This document shows, in pieces, positions 18,401 to 26,915 of a DNA stretch of 47,379 bases. The DNA lies in the NCBI RefSeq assembly GCF_013179285.1, contig NZ_WVNW01000008.1, forward strand, positions 1 through 47,379, given 5' to 3'. The notes under the pieces were generated by a model. It was not told the origin of the DNA. It did not search any database and saw only the letters and a program-made list of their open reading frames with translations. The translations under genes and the position numbers were made by a program. The DNA comes from Roseobacter sp. HKCCD6576-2 (GTDB taxonomy: Bacteria; Pseudomonadota; Alphaproteobacteria; Rhodobacterales; Rhodobacteraceae). Position 1 is the stretch's first letter. Every line of letters begins with the position of its first letter.

Positions 18401-21400
18401 GACGCGATCGCCCAAGACATGGCCACGTTTGCGAAGACCTGGGAGGCGGAAATCGCCGCGCGCTCCCGCGGGCTGAAGACCCTCGCAAAGGTGGATTACA
18501 AGCACCAGGACGAGATCGCCCGCTGGCTCAGCTGGTGCGACATCGCCCTCGCCCGGCTTGCGGCGATCAAGAATCGCTCCGAGGTTCACGACCTCGCCGA
18601 GATTCCGGCGGCCACGGCCGATCTCGATGCCATCTCGAGCATGATCGAAGACAAGATCCGTGAAGACCAGGTCGAGCGGATCGCGCAGTATCGCAACGAG
18701 CGCAATGCCGAGGAAGCCGATGCGCTTCTCGCCGGTCTCGAGGGTGTTACCGTCGAGGCCACGGAAGATCGGATTGCCCAGCTGCGCGACGGGCGCTCGG
18801 CGGCAACCTTCGAGACCGAACTTGGAGGGATCATTTCCGACTTCGCCCCGGAGTTTCTCGCTTTTGCGGCCTCGCCCGGATGGCCTGCGACGGATGCCGC
18901 CTTCGAGCAGGCCGTCGCAGCTGAAGGACCGCTCCATATCGAGGAGGACCGCCGGGCGGCCGGCCTCGACTTCATTCACCTCTACCGTGCGATCGGAGCC
19001 TCGCTCGCGCAAAAGCAGCCCTCTGTGCCAAAGATCCGCGCGCTCTTCGAGGATATCGGCTACGACAACGTGAAGATCCACGACTTTCGCCCGCTCGGGC
19101 GCACCGGGGTCTGGCAGGGCAGGCTCACCGGATCGATCCGCACGGCACTGACCGACGAGTGGTTCCTGCCGCCTGTCTTCGGCTCGCAGGCCAGTGCCGG
19201 GACGAACTTCTTGCTGGTTGGACCCGACGTCCTGTCGGAGAACATCATGAAGGCCGTGTCGCCCGACACACCTTCTATATTCCTGTGTGCGGGCACGCTC
19301 GACGCGGCGAAGCGCCACGAGCTTGCCGAGCGCCTGCGCGCGAAAGTCATTCCCGCCGTTCTCGTTGACGAGGCGCTCATCGGTTTCGCCGCGACCCGCC
19401 GGCAAACCCGCGCTCATACGATCTTCGAGTGCGGCCTGCCTTATGGCCGTGTCGAGCCATACACCACGGATGCCGGCAAACTGCCGCCCGAGATGTTTTT
19501 CGGACGAGGCGAGGAGATCCGCCTCATCATGTCGAAGACGGCGGACGGCTGCCTCGTCTACGGCGGCCGTCAACTGGGGAAATCCGCGCTTCTCGGGCAT
19601 ATCGAGCGGACCCAGCATGCCCCGGAACAGGATCGAATCGTGGTCAATCGCGAGGTCAGGTGGCTCGGCAACTCCGAGAAGACCTCCGAGATCTGGACCC
19701 ATCTCGCGTCGATGCTTTCGCCGGAGGTCGTGAAGCCGAGCAGCCGAACGGCCGACGAGGTTTCGCGCGATATCGAAGCATGGCTGATGCACAAGCCGCA
19801 CGGGCGCGTCATCGCGATGTTCGACGAGGCCGACAATTTCATGGATGCGGACACAAGGGAGGACTATCCCGAACTGGCCCGCATCAAGAAGTTGATGGAG
19901 CAAACCGGCCGTGCCTTCAAGGTCGTCTTTGCGGGTCTTCACAACGTCCAGCGGATGTATCGGCAGCCGAACTCACCCCTGGCACATCTGGGCCAGCCCA
20001 TTTGTATCGGCCCGCTCAACCGCACCGAGGATGACAAGCGCGCCGCCTACGACCTCGTCGTGACGCCGATGCGCGCCGCAGGCTTCCGGTTCGAGAGCCA
20101 TGAGGCTGTCGAGGAGATCCTTGCCTGGGCGAATTACTACCCGTCTCTCGTGCAGGAATACATGAAAGGCCTGCTCTCGACCCTGCACGGTTCGGGAACA
20201 GGCAAGTCCTACAAGCGGGATGTTGACGGTCCGCTCTGGCCGATCCCGAGCGATACGCTGTTTGCGCATCGCGGGTTCGGACATATCGAGAGCCGCATTC
20301 GCTACAAGTTCCACCTCACCCTCGGTCTCGATCCGCGCTATGCGTTGGTCGCCTACACGCTGGGGCGCCTCAATGCCGAAGGGCAGGAAGACAAGGCGAG
20401 GGTTACCGGCTTCGACACGGAAGATCTCCTCGAAGAAGCCAGCGTCTTTTGGCCGAATAGTTCCGAGAGTCCGTCGCTTGCCGCGTTCGAGGCTCTGCTC
20501 GAGGAGCTGTTCGACCTCGGCGTTCTGGGGCGCGTGCCGATTTCCGGGACCAAGCGCTATCGCTACCTGCTGGGGTCGCGCCAGGTCGCCACGATGCTGG
20601 GGTCGGGAGACGATATCTACCATGCCCTGGGCGAGATCGAGGAAAAAGATCCGGCGGTTGCCTATGATCGTGCGATCCATCGGAGGCGCTACAGCACGGG
20701 GAATGTGTCCGATCAGTCTGACTGGCATTATTGCCCGCTCACCGATCTCCAGATCGAGCGGATCGTCCTTCCCGAGAGCGTCCCGGTCCAGATCGTCTGT
20801 GGTCTCAAAGTTCTCGGGCTTTCCACGGTCGGCCCGGCGTTGAAGCGCATCGCGCTCGCGGGTCGTCTTCCGGGCGCCCGAGATCGGAGCATTGCGGTTG
20901 ATCTCGTCAAGAACACGCGCGAACTACGGGCGAGTGTCGATCGCAAGTCCGGCGACGGCCATGACGCGATCTTGGTCTTCAGCCCGGACACGCAGAAGCA
21001 GGCGCACGAGGCCATTTCGTGGCTCGAGCGGCAGCCGCGGGTGATTGGCGGGAAGGTGCGCCCGGTGCTGCTTCTGGATGCGGCCGAATCCAACATGCGA
21101 GACATCGCAACGCGACGTCCCGAGCAAAGCCAGTTCCTGGCGGCCTGGGGTGCAGAGATGGTGAGAGTCCATCTCCACCACATCGAGAAAGTCGAGCTCG
21201 ACACCCGGACTTTACGAGACGCGATCCTGCGCGCCACCGGTGGCGTTCCTTCGGAGACGATCAAGCTGATCTCGGCAATGCGTGTAGCCTCGGATCCGAT
21301 GGAGGCGGCTCGAGACTGGAAGTCGACGCTGAAGGTCCCGCCGGCGCTTCTCAAGGGCGCATTGGGTCAGGTTCTTTCGATCCTGGATATGGCAGATGGC

Positions 21401-21571
21401 GAGGACTATGATGCGTTTAACGAACTCGTGCGTGAGCATGTCGGCTCTGACCTCGTCGATCTCGGCCCTGACCTTGTCGCAACAGGACTCGTGAGTGCGT
21501 GGAAGCCGAACTCGGGTCGCATTCGCAGATCGGCCTTGGGAGATATTCTGAGCCGGAACACTGCCATCTGA
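15488..21571 (+). CDS. Giant P-loop ATPase with an acidic linker, third gene of the operon
   Basis: A 2027-residue protein from the ATG at 15488, 19 bases after the helicase stop; a frame opening at 15431 would overlap the helicase and has no better start. The N-terminal 440 residues are helical, with a coiled-coil-like stretch around 350-400. Residues about 450-570 are a very acidic, low-complexity linker (long Asp/Glu runs). A helical middle follows. An ATPase module begins with MFFGRGEEI and Walker A GGRQLGKSAL (1359-1368), with Walker B VIAMFDEADNF (about 1441-1451), as in STAND/ORC-like ATPases. The C-terminal 350 residues include a receiver-like segment (DAILVFSPDTQKQAHE) and possible winged helices. 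It could be the sensor or regulator for the helicase; no nuclease motif was seen. Confidence 0.78.
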   Translation: MSTLLDDDSRPGDRSKMTNLFFPTSRQQKAEASDPHSACIAMAGWTPEDWTPPDEISRFPLLEICPEAPAYFAQAGHFTARDLRSIVALLNLEIDHRDQEEIYRLVLERCERAPWVLPMLEARVAAKRMSAGSKSRRKVPMIFSKMPLMKLCLRCNPHLHSRTGELLSPEVEADIAVAAFCEYAIALYHKKRREDDIDHMDDEASRILLFEGPAEIIAEELGEIQDVDDWEDHAALILALAAGYPDSVSDQLHLHAITTLRALSDGIATSTAAEDLYKLAALAFVCAKQADGLKTPLRDVVLHEISKLGLAHKPDQVDAQTIETFSTALDEGLAGSLRARKIRITELEENAAETKEKIQAAGESEDYALLAEFAAKAKEEKEALGAARKEQSEFLAYLERLLSDGVDDPTVDLKGIRGFLAQVSMDATEEASAHDALATDPFAEASRAIADDEIDDDIEDDDEADDEDDHPCDDADTSSVGDASDDQAEIRPVAEDDGKDVAEEGVTPDGDESGSDPLEDPDELQGSDDDVHVEADEVPGTDHGEAPGTDIDIEPASSPADVEPPVDSSPPVSPDILAALIERDLLGVAADAAESFELHGRPWPIEAAVLKAAAGSRAPQRDYGPDTQRFQSLASRAAGVVSSDFGSVLLVGALMRPSIFEKSASGLWSGLPRLCRGNLGQHLQQAVEAISELDYDFPPDADELARLAGAKRVPQRQRIATQLGQWADTVSNKTSRWPFATAVMHHVASEDGPIGAARAAIDADRSDAPRLAQDAIEALSSASEIENVSVEFAANSPRQNARLHPKGVEYLERQFDEPLGLLAGWLRATAREASQGQQSEARMRATIGNLVSRLEKAQAGLSTEADRAPDALTAALSRWIAAQIDETLRALRGEDVGSFATLEEALTAERDLLPSSVRGSLDVPDLRFDAFRDMLLSDAVPDPEGALLQARKEGSFETATRLATRFGIDAQDAIAQDMATFAKTWEAEIAARSRGLKTLAKVDYKHQDEIARWLSWCDIALARLAAIKNRSEVHDLAEIPAATADLDAISSMIEDKIREDQVERIAQYRNERNAEEADALLAGLEGVTVEATEDRIAQLRDGRSAATFETELGGIISDFAPEFLAFAASPGWPATDAAFEQAVAAEGPLHIEEDRRAAGLDFIHLYRAIGASLAQKQPSVPKIRALFEDIGYDNVKIHDFRPLGRTGVWQGRLTGSIRTALTDEWFLPPVFGSQASAGTNFLLVGPDVLSENIMKAVSPDTPSIFLCAGTLDAAKRHELAERLRAKVIPAVLVDEALIGFAATRRQTRAHTIFECGLPYGRVEPYTTDAGKLPPEMFFGRGEEIRLIMSKTADGCLVYGGRQLGKSALLGHIERTQHAPEQDRIVVNREVRWLGNSEKTSEIWTHLASMLSPEVVKPSSRTADEVSRDIEAWLMHKPHGRVIAMFDEADNFMDADTREDYPELARIKKLMEQTGRAFKVVFAGLHNVQRMYRQPNSPLAHLGQPICIGPLNRTEDDKRAAYDLVVTPMRAAGFRFESHEAVEEILAWANYYPSLVQEYMKGLLSTLHGSGTGKSYKRDVDGPLWPIPSDTLFAHRGFGHIESRIRYKFHLTLGLDPRYALVAYTLGRLNAEGQEDKARVTGFDTEDLLEEASVFWPNSSESPSLAAFEALLEELFDLGVLGRVPISGTKRYRYLLGSRQVATMLGSGDDIYHALGEIEEKDPAVAYDRAIHRRRYSTGNVSDQSDWHYCPLTDLQIERIVLPESVPVQIVCGLKVLGLSTVGPALKRIALAGRLPGARDRSIAVDLVKNTRELRASVDRKSGDGHDAILVFSPDTQKQAHEAISWLERQPRVIGGKVRPVLLLDAAESNMRDIATRRPEQSQFLAAWGAEMVRVHLHHIEKVELDTRTLRDAILRATGGVPSETIKLISAMRVASDPMEAARDWKSTLKVPPALLKGALGQVLSILDMADGEDYDAFNELVREHVGSDLVDLGPDLVATGLVSAWKPNSGRIRRSALGDILSRNTAI

Positions 21572-22228
21572 CGGTCTTCTTCCCGATGAATGCTCCGCCA
21601 TTGATCGACGCATGCCGCCAGCACCCATGCCTTTCACGAGTTCGTCGACAGAACGTGCGGATATGCCATTGGCGTAGATCTACTGGATCACCGCGACCAG
21701 GCCACATGAGATTTCCGCAGACGAGGCATTGAGAGGGCCACATCGCGTATATCCCCCGACACCCTTACCAGCCCGAGAGACAGACTACCAGAATCCGGCA
21801 CGCTTGCCAGGTCGTAACTCGCGGAGCCGTTCCGAATTGTAGGACAAGGGTCCTTTTGCTTATCGAGCGAAAAGTCGTTCTTGGTAGCAACCCTGACACG
21901 TGTGCCGAAGATTCCTTCCCGCCGTTGCAAAATCATAGCGCGAAAACGATTTCTTGGCACATTCTCGGCCCGGAGTTGCCATTGCCTCCAGGTCCTACGC
22001 TGCGGTGCGGCTTCACTGGACCGTAAGACGGCGTCTGGACTGCCCGTGCGGCTGGTCCCCCGCCAACGACCAACTGCCGACGACGGATCCCAATGCCGGT
22101 GACGGAAGCCCGCTCCCGCGTTCTCGCAGGACGGATGACTGTGGTTGGCTCATCACGACCGTTGGTTGCCCGACCCAGAGATCGACGACCGGCTGCGCGG
22201 CTGCCCGCACTGAAGGCCCGCTTTCGCC
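21572..22228. other. Decayed intergenic sequence
   Basis: About 650 bases after the large operon. Frames are short, overlap on both strands and lack ribosome-binding sites. Pieces read like fragments of genes in several frames. I see no RNA gene, array or insertion sequence. No clear hairpin terminator follows the stop at 21571. Confidence 0.4.
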
Positions 22229-22615
22229 CTACTCGGCTGAATCTATTGCTTCCGCAGCGAATTCACACTTTCCGCCCATTCTGCGGAAAAACAACGGGTT
22301 GAGAGCGGCTTGATTAAGCGATTTGAGCGAGCGCAAGCTGTATAAAGAAGCGTTGCAGATGCCTAAACTCCGATGGTTGGCATCAATATTTAGAAATTGA
22401 ACGGCAGTGTCTTTCCACGCAGCCGACCTTCGATCACACTTGATGCGCACTAGTCGAGACCGAACCATCTTCCATTTGTCCAGCAGATTGGACGGGCGCC
22501 TCTTTAGCATCTTACCGCATGTTTCAAACCTTCGAGACTGCCCATCCCACGCTTGCTCCTTATGGGAGGATCTTTCAACGTGTGAACACACCAAAGTGGT
22601 AGACTCGGCCATCGC
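22229..22615 (-). CDS. Hypothetical small basic protein, doubtful
   Basis: From the ATG at 22615 the frame encodes 128 residues with a basic middle (KMLKRRPSNLLDKWKMVRSR) and no known motif. The opposite strand is also open here and the C-terminus (MGGKCEFAAEAIDSAE) looks like unrelated filler. It could be a real small gene or a chance frame in decayed DNA. Confidence 0.22.
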   Translation of the reverse strand, partial: AMAESTTLVCSHVERSSHKEQAWDGQSRRFETCGKMLKRRPSNLLDKWKMVRSRLVRIKCDRRSAAWKDTAVQFLNIDANHRSLGICNASLYSLRSLKSLNQAALNPLFFRRMGGKCEFAAEAIDSAE

Positions 22616-22829
22616 TTTTCGGGTATTTTTTTCCTGGGGAGACGTTTTCACGTTTGTTCCGGCGTTTGTTTGATCTGGATGTTGCAGCAAAATCTACCGC
22701 AAAGACAAAGGGTAGTAAGGGCAACATCGAGAAAATCCTTGCAGCTCTAGCTGCGTCAGGTGTGTTAGGTCGCCCGTGGCGTTAACTTGACTTATTCGAG
22801 TGCATCCATTGTCGCGCTCGATTGCTCGA

Positions 22830-23411
22830 TCATTGAATCGAGCCCGATGCAGCAGAACAAGCTTGCAATGATTCGCAGCGGCTTGGGCGGCACTCGGGCG
22901 CCAGCGTGGCGCGAGGACCATTTGGCTCACAGTGGAAAGAACTGCCACCACCGGTCGTTCCCGTCGCACTCGGCTGACCAGACAATCCACTCACCACACC
23001 GGTCAGGATCGCTGTCGCGTTTCGGATTGCACGATCGTTGTTCTGCCGCTGTTCCGCGGCGCGCTGCTCTGACTGCGCGAGCCTCTCGCCGGAATAGAGA
23101 CTGACCATGCGCGCCCACTGGCTCTGCGCCGTCGTACGCTGTGCCGCCGTCTGATACCAAACACCGGACCGGAAATAGTCAGGCTCGTCGAAAGAGAACT
23201 CCGCCCGGCTCAGGGAGACCCGTCCGTCGCTCAGGAAGGTGACACGCCTCAATTGTCCCGACCCGGATCGAAAATCACAGCGAAGCGCCCCGCTTCCTAT
23301 TCCAGAACACTGGTATCCAGAAGGTCCGAACTGAAATCCGCAAGTCGGGCCGTCACATCCATCAGGCAGGGCGAAACTCCAGGTCTCGCCACGGATCCCC
23401 GGTGCGGGCAA
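22830..23411 (-). CDS. Hypothetical protein, probably truncated at its 5' end
   Basis: The frame encodes a cysteine-containing beta-rich segment (WSFALPDGCDGPTCGFQFG and GALRCDFRSG), then a helical Gln/Ala-rich part, and ends without a recognised domain. The mature-looking part begins near 23395 and resembles a secreted domain that has lost its signal peptide. Upstream the frame stays open to a TAG near 23498 but contains no ATG or GTG; the only nearby start is TTG at 23411. Function is unknown. It may be a remnant from the same rearrangement that truncated dppB. Confidence 0.35.
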   Translation of the reverse strand: MPAPGIRGETWSFALPDGCDGPTCGFQFGPSGYQCSGIGSGALRCDFRSGSGQLRRVTFLSDGRVSLSRAEFSFDEPDYFRSGVWYQTAAQRTTAQSQWARMVSLYSGERLAQSEQRAAEQRQNNDRAIRNATAILTGVVSGLSGQPSATGTTGGGSSFHCEPNGPRATLAPECRPSRCESLQACSAASGSIQ

Positions 23412-23645
23412 TCCCCAAAAAGCCCCATCAAGAACAAGTCGGTGGTTGGTCGGTTTGCGCCCGCTCGGGGAGCAAATCTCAAGGATGAAGCGTTCAAAGA
23501 ACGCCTATTCCTCGTCCGACATTATGTCTCGTGCCAAGCTGGTCTCCATGGCAGATACCGGCTTGAATCACACTCAAGCCCCGGAGTGAACCCCTTTTGT
23601 CAACACGGTCCAATAAGCAGGATGGTCTTCATCAAAGGCGATGGC

Positions 23646-23849
23646 TTACGGTGGTGTGGCGTGCTTAGGAAGTGGGCGGTCCACGCCCAGTTCAGCCGCA
23701 AGAGCACGGCGGTCTTCTTCAGTGAAGTCCTCTCCCGCAAGCACGGCAACCGGATCAGACACCACATACATGCCGACAAAAACCAGCGCCGACATGATAA
23801 GGATCAATATCGCGCTTTGTCCAAGGCGCTTGACGATGAAATTCAGCAT
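23646..23849 (-). pseudogene. dppB: Truncated dipeptide ABC transporter permease (DppB N-terminus)
   Basis: Sixty-seven residues starting MLNFIVKRLGQ, with the first membrane helix (SAILILIMSALVFVGMYVV) and the typical following segment DPVAVLAGEDFTEEDRRAL ending at LGVDRPLP. This is the start of a DppB/OppB-type inner-membrane permease of about 310 residues. The sequence then changes abruptly (KHATPP) to unrelated DNA near 23668. The ATG and its GGAGGC ribosome-binding site are intact. On this strand the truncated peptide-binding gene at 34330-35502 lies upstream, so the two were probably neighbours before the island arrived between them. Confidence 0.7.
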
Positions 23850-23925
23850 GACCGCCTCCGTTGGCAGATTGGAGTTTCCGGGGGCGGACCATACCTAGTG
23901 TGTAAAGTCAGGCGCTTAGGTGAAA

Positions 23926-23980
23926 GTGGGACAGTCTGAATTGCCGCGATGTTACACTTTATGTAACGGAACTGTCCCAC
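23926..23980. repeat. Nested inverted repeat between the helicase gene and truncated dppB
   Basis: An outer perfect 10-bp inverted repeat (gtgggacagt at 23926-23935, actgtcccac at 23971-23980) encloses an inner 6-bp hairpin gttaca/tgtaac (23951-23956, 23962-23967). It sits between the stop of the HelD-like gene and dppB, where the left end of the island should be. It could be an island end, a recombinase-related site, or a terminator for the helicase operon. Confidence 0.6.
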
Positions 23981-24014
23981 CGCTCTGGATCAGTTCATGC
24001 ATGATATCCTTAGC

Positions 24015-26915
24015 TCACGTCAGCTTACCTTTTCCTTTGCATCTTGGAAAGCTGACACATCCAAGGAACCGACCGTAACGGCTCTTGCGCTCAACGAGCC
24101 AACCATTATCACACGCCGGACAGGCTTGGTATTCGGCACCGCAGTTGGCACATTTCATGGGACCAGAGCGGCCCTGTTGTTCCGGCAAACCGATCCCACA
24201 TGACGTACAAGCGTTAATCGAGAAGCCGCATAGGTCTGCATGTTCGCACCGATACCACATCCCACCGTCCTTGGTTGGGAAACCAAGAAGATGGCCGCCG
24301 CATTCTCCGCAGGTATGAACCTTTTCCGTCGTCCCGGCACTGCCCACAACTCCATACTCCGGATCATCGAGCATCTCTGTGATGAACGCGGATTGTTTGG
24401 AAGCGGATGCCATCAGAGTCACGGTGTGCCGTGCCCTGGTCAAAGCGACGTACATTACCCGCCGCTCCTCGGCATTCTCGAACGGTTCCGCCTCGGGCGA
24501 CACCAGACCGAGCAGCGGATCATCGACGATCTCCGACGGGAAGCCCGTCCGTCCTCGAAACAGCCCCAGGACGATGACATGATCGGCTTCCAGTCCCTTG
24601 GATGCATGGATAGTCTTGAAGGAGATGTCGAGATGGGGGAATTCGCGTCGAATACGGGAAAGGTTGTCCGGCACCAAATGGCGATATCGTCCAAGCAGCA
24701 GGACCGTGGGCTTTCTATCCCCGTCTTTCTTCTCTGGTATTGCTCTCAGCGTGGCACGCAGCTTGGCATCTGCATCATGAAGGAAAGTTGGCACGACCCC
24801 CAGCGCCGGAGCCTGGGCGACACCAGCGGGGATCACGGTCTTCTGCAACTGCGCCGGGTTTTGCAGGACAAACCTCTTGGCGGCTTCCGCTATCTGATCG
24901 ACGGACCGGAACGTGCGGCCAAGATCGACTGTTCGGTGAACGCCAGTCTGACCGTCGAACGTGCCGCCAAACTCCGCCCCGAAGCGTCGCATCAGGTTGA
25001 TGTCTGATCCAGCAAACCGGTAGATCGACTGCCAGTCGTCGCCGACGGCAAAGACACGCCCGTCGGCATGTTGTCCCTTCAGTGCTTTGACCAGGCGTCC
25101 ACGACTCTGGGAGATATCCTGAAACTCATCCACCAGTATGTGTTTGAACGGGCTGCGATACCGACCGCTCTCTGTGTATTCACAGGCCCTCAGGATCATG
25201 TCTTCAAAGTCGATCCTGCCATCCAGACGCGCCTGATATTCTAGGTAAACCGGCTCGAAGATAGATAGGAAAGCTTTGGCCCGTTTCCCGAGTTTGAGCT
25301 TATCTGCTCTAATTTCACAGTCACTCACCCGGTAGCCACCGCTTTTGTAATGCCGGAGGAATGTACCAACCAACTGGACAAAGCTATCCACCTGTCCCAG
25401 TTCGGCCACTTGGTCGAACAAGGTTTCAGGTGACCGGGGGGCGATTTCCTCGTGAGCCGAGACTTTCTCCGCCAGAGCCTCCAAAAGTCGGCCTTCCTCG
25501 CGTTCATAGCTGTAGGTCTCAATCAGCGTAGTTTCATGTTCTTTGTGGACGCTACGCTTCCACTGCATACCTTCGAGATATTCGTCGCGATCCACGAACG
25601 GGGCCGTGGTCAATTCTTCCTTACCATCGCTGGTCTTGCGGCGGCGAACGCCGAAATGCTCAATGTACACCCCGCTCTTTACGAGACGAAAGTCCGGACA
25701 ATAGTCACGGAAGCCGCCCTCAGAAACCCTGTGTTCGTAGTTCGGCTCGTACTGATATTCGACGCCGTTTTCGAACAGCCAGTTGGCGATCATCAACTCT
25801 TCGAAGCTTTTGACCTGTTCCCCTTGCAGGGTGCGTAGGTCAAGCTTCTCAATATAGGTGTAGTAGTCGTGCTTTTTCTTGAAATCCCACTCGGTCTTGG
25901 CTTCCAGGCGGGCGTAAGAGAACCATCCAATGATAGCCTTCGAAACCTCGGCAGCAGTACGTACCAACACGCTTAGAATGTCTTTGATTAGGGCGAGGTA
26001 GGCTTTGTCGTCGGTCGCATGTTCGGCCAAAGCGGGCTTGCTGTCTTCAACGATCCCGATGATGTCGTAGGCCAGAGCGTGAAAGGTTCGGGCCTCCAGT
26101 GGTTCACCGCACCGTTCTTCGATACGCTCTGACATTTCCTTCGCCGCGTCCTTTGCGAATGCCAGGAGCAGTATCTCGTTTGAAGCCCTGGTTTTGGATT
26201 TGATGAGGTATCCGGCCTTCGCGGTGATGACACTGGTCTTACCGGACCCCGCCCCGGCCAGGACCAGAGTCGCGTCTTCGTCCACGATGATTGCGATCCT
26301 CTGTTCGGGTGTCAGCGGGTTGCTTTCGAAGGTGTCGAAGAACTCTTCCCAGGTGCTCAGTTGCTGCTGCTCGAATACTGATATGGCTCGATTGCGCATT
26401 GAGACTGCATTCTGGATGAAGCCTTGTACCTCCCTGACCTGCCGTTGTGCATATTCTCCGATTGATGCCATCGGAAGCCTGCCCAACAGGCTATCGTTAA
26501 GGTGCTGAGCCTGCTCAACCACGGGATTTATGAGGCAAGCTGATGGGTACTTCGTAGGGGCATGAAGCTCCGCTATCATTTCGAGCACTGCGTCAATCGA
26601 CGAACGGTTGGCCTCGAAGCGTTCCGTGTTGTGGTTGATCCAGTCGGTTTCAACAGTCTGGGCAAACTCTACGGCGCTTCGCCGGTTAGCCCCCTTCAAA
26701 GATGTAGTGTAACCGTCGTCGCAGCGGATCGTCAGATCGCTGCCAAATAGTCGGTCGGAAACATTAGGTGCCGCAGCAATGCCGTTCAGATGTATCGTCC
26801 GAGAACGCCGGGCAGAAACATACAACCGGCCTTCACGGTACTCCAAACTTTTTGCGTGCTTGCCAAGCGGGTTCAGCAACAACCCGAACAACGGCTTTTG
26901 CTGGAGGTGGGTCAA
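24015..26915 (-). CDS. HelD-like UvrD/Rep superfamily 1 helicase with C-terminal zinc fingers
   Basis: A 966-residue superfamily 1A helicase from a TTG at 26915 that forms a TTGA overlap with the hipA stop and has a GGAGGAG ribosome-binding site; the longer frame upstream is antisense-like. Walker A is LAGAGSGKT (about 218-226), Walker B ILVDEFQDIS (about 597), and the C-terminal motifs are TIHASKGLEAD and VMYVALTRARH. Between the A and B motifs lies the DYCPDF...YIEHFG segment typical of helicase IV, which resembles a restriction-enzyme fold. The last 100 residues contain four or more CxxC pairs, as in topoisomerase-type zinc ribbons. It is coupled to hipB and hipA, an unusual partnership. 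Confidence 0.88.
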   Translation of the reverse strand: MTHLQQKPLFGLLLNPLGKHAKSLEYREGRLYVSARRSRTIHLNGIAAAPNVSDRLFGSDLTIRCDDGYTTSLKGANRRSAVEFAQTVETDWINHNTERFEANRSSIDAVLEMIAELHAPTKYPSACLINPVVEQAQHLNDSLLGRLPMASIGEYAQRQVREVQGFIQNAVSMRNRAISVFEQQQLSTWEEFFDTFESNPLTPEQRIAIIVDEDATLVLAGAGSGKTSVITAKAGYLIKSKTRASNEILLLAFAKDAAKEMSERIEERCGEPLEARTFHALAYDIIGIVEDSKPALAEHATDDKAYLALIKDILSVLVRTAAEVSKAIIGWFSYARLEAKTEWDFKKKHDYYTYIEKLDLRTLQGEQVKSFEELMIANWLFENGVEYQYEPNYEHRVSEGGFRDYCPDFRLVKSGVYIEHFGVRRRKTSDGKEELTTAPFVDRDEYLEGMQWKRSVHKEHETTLIETYSYEREEGRLLEALAEKVSAHEEIAPRSPETLFDQVAELGQVDSFVQLVGTFLRHYKSGGYRVSDCEIRADKLKLGKRAKAFLSIFEPVYLEYQARLDGRIDFEDMILRACEYTESGRYRSPFKHILVDEFQDISQSRGRLVKALKGQHADGRVFAVGDDWQSIYRFAGSDINLMRRFGAEFGGTFDGQTGVHRTVDLGRTFRSVDQIAEAAKRFVLQNPAQLQKTVIPAGVAQAPALGVVPTFLHDADAKLRATLRAIPEKKDGDRKPTVLLLGRYRHLVPDNLSRIRREFPHLDISFKTIHASKGLEADHVIVLGLFRGRTGFPSEIVDDPLLGLVSPEAEPFENAEERRVMYVALTRARHTVTLMASASKQSAFITEMLDDPEYGVVGSAGTTEKVHTCGECGGHLLGFPTKDGGMWYRCEHADLCGFSINACTSCGIGLPEQQGRSGPMKCANCGAEYQACPACDNGWLVERKSRYGRFLGCVSFPRCKGKGKLT

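Noticed and set aside
23253-23939. A 228-codon open frame on the plus strand
   Set aside because: It runs antisense to the dppB fragment and the cysteine-rich hypothetical gene, both of which are better supported, and it shows no known domain.
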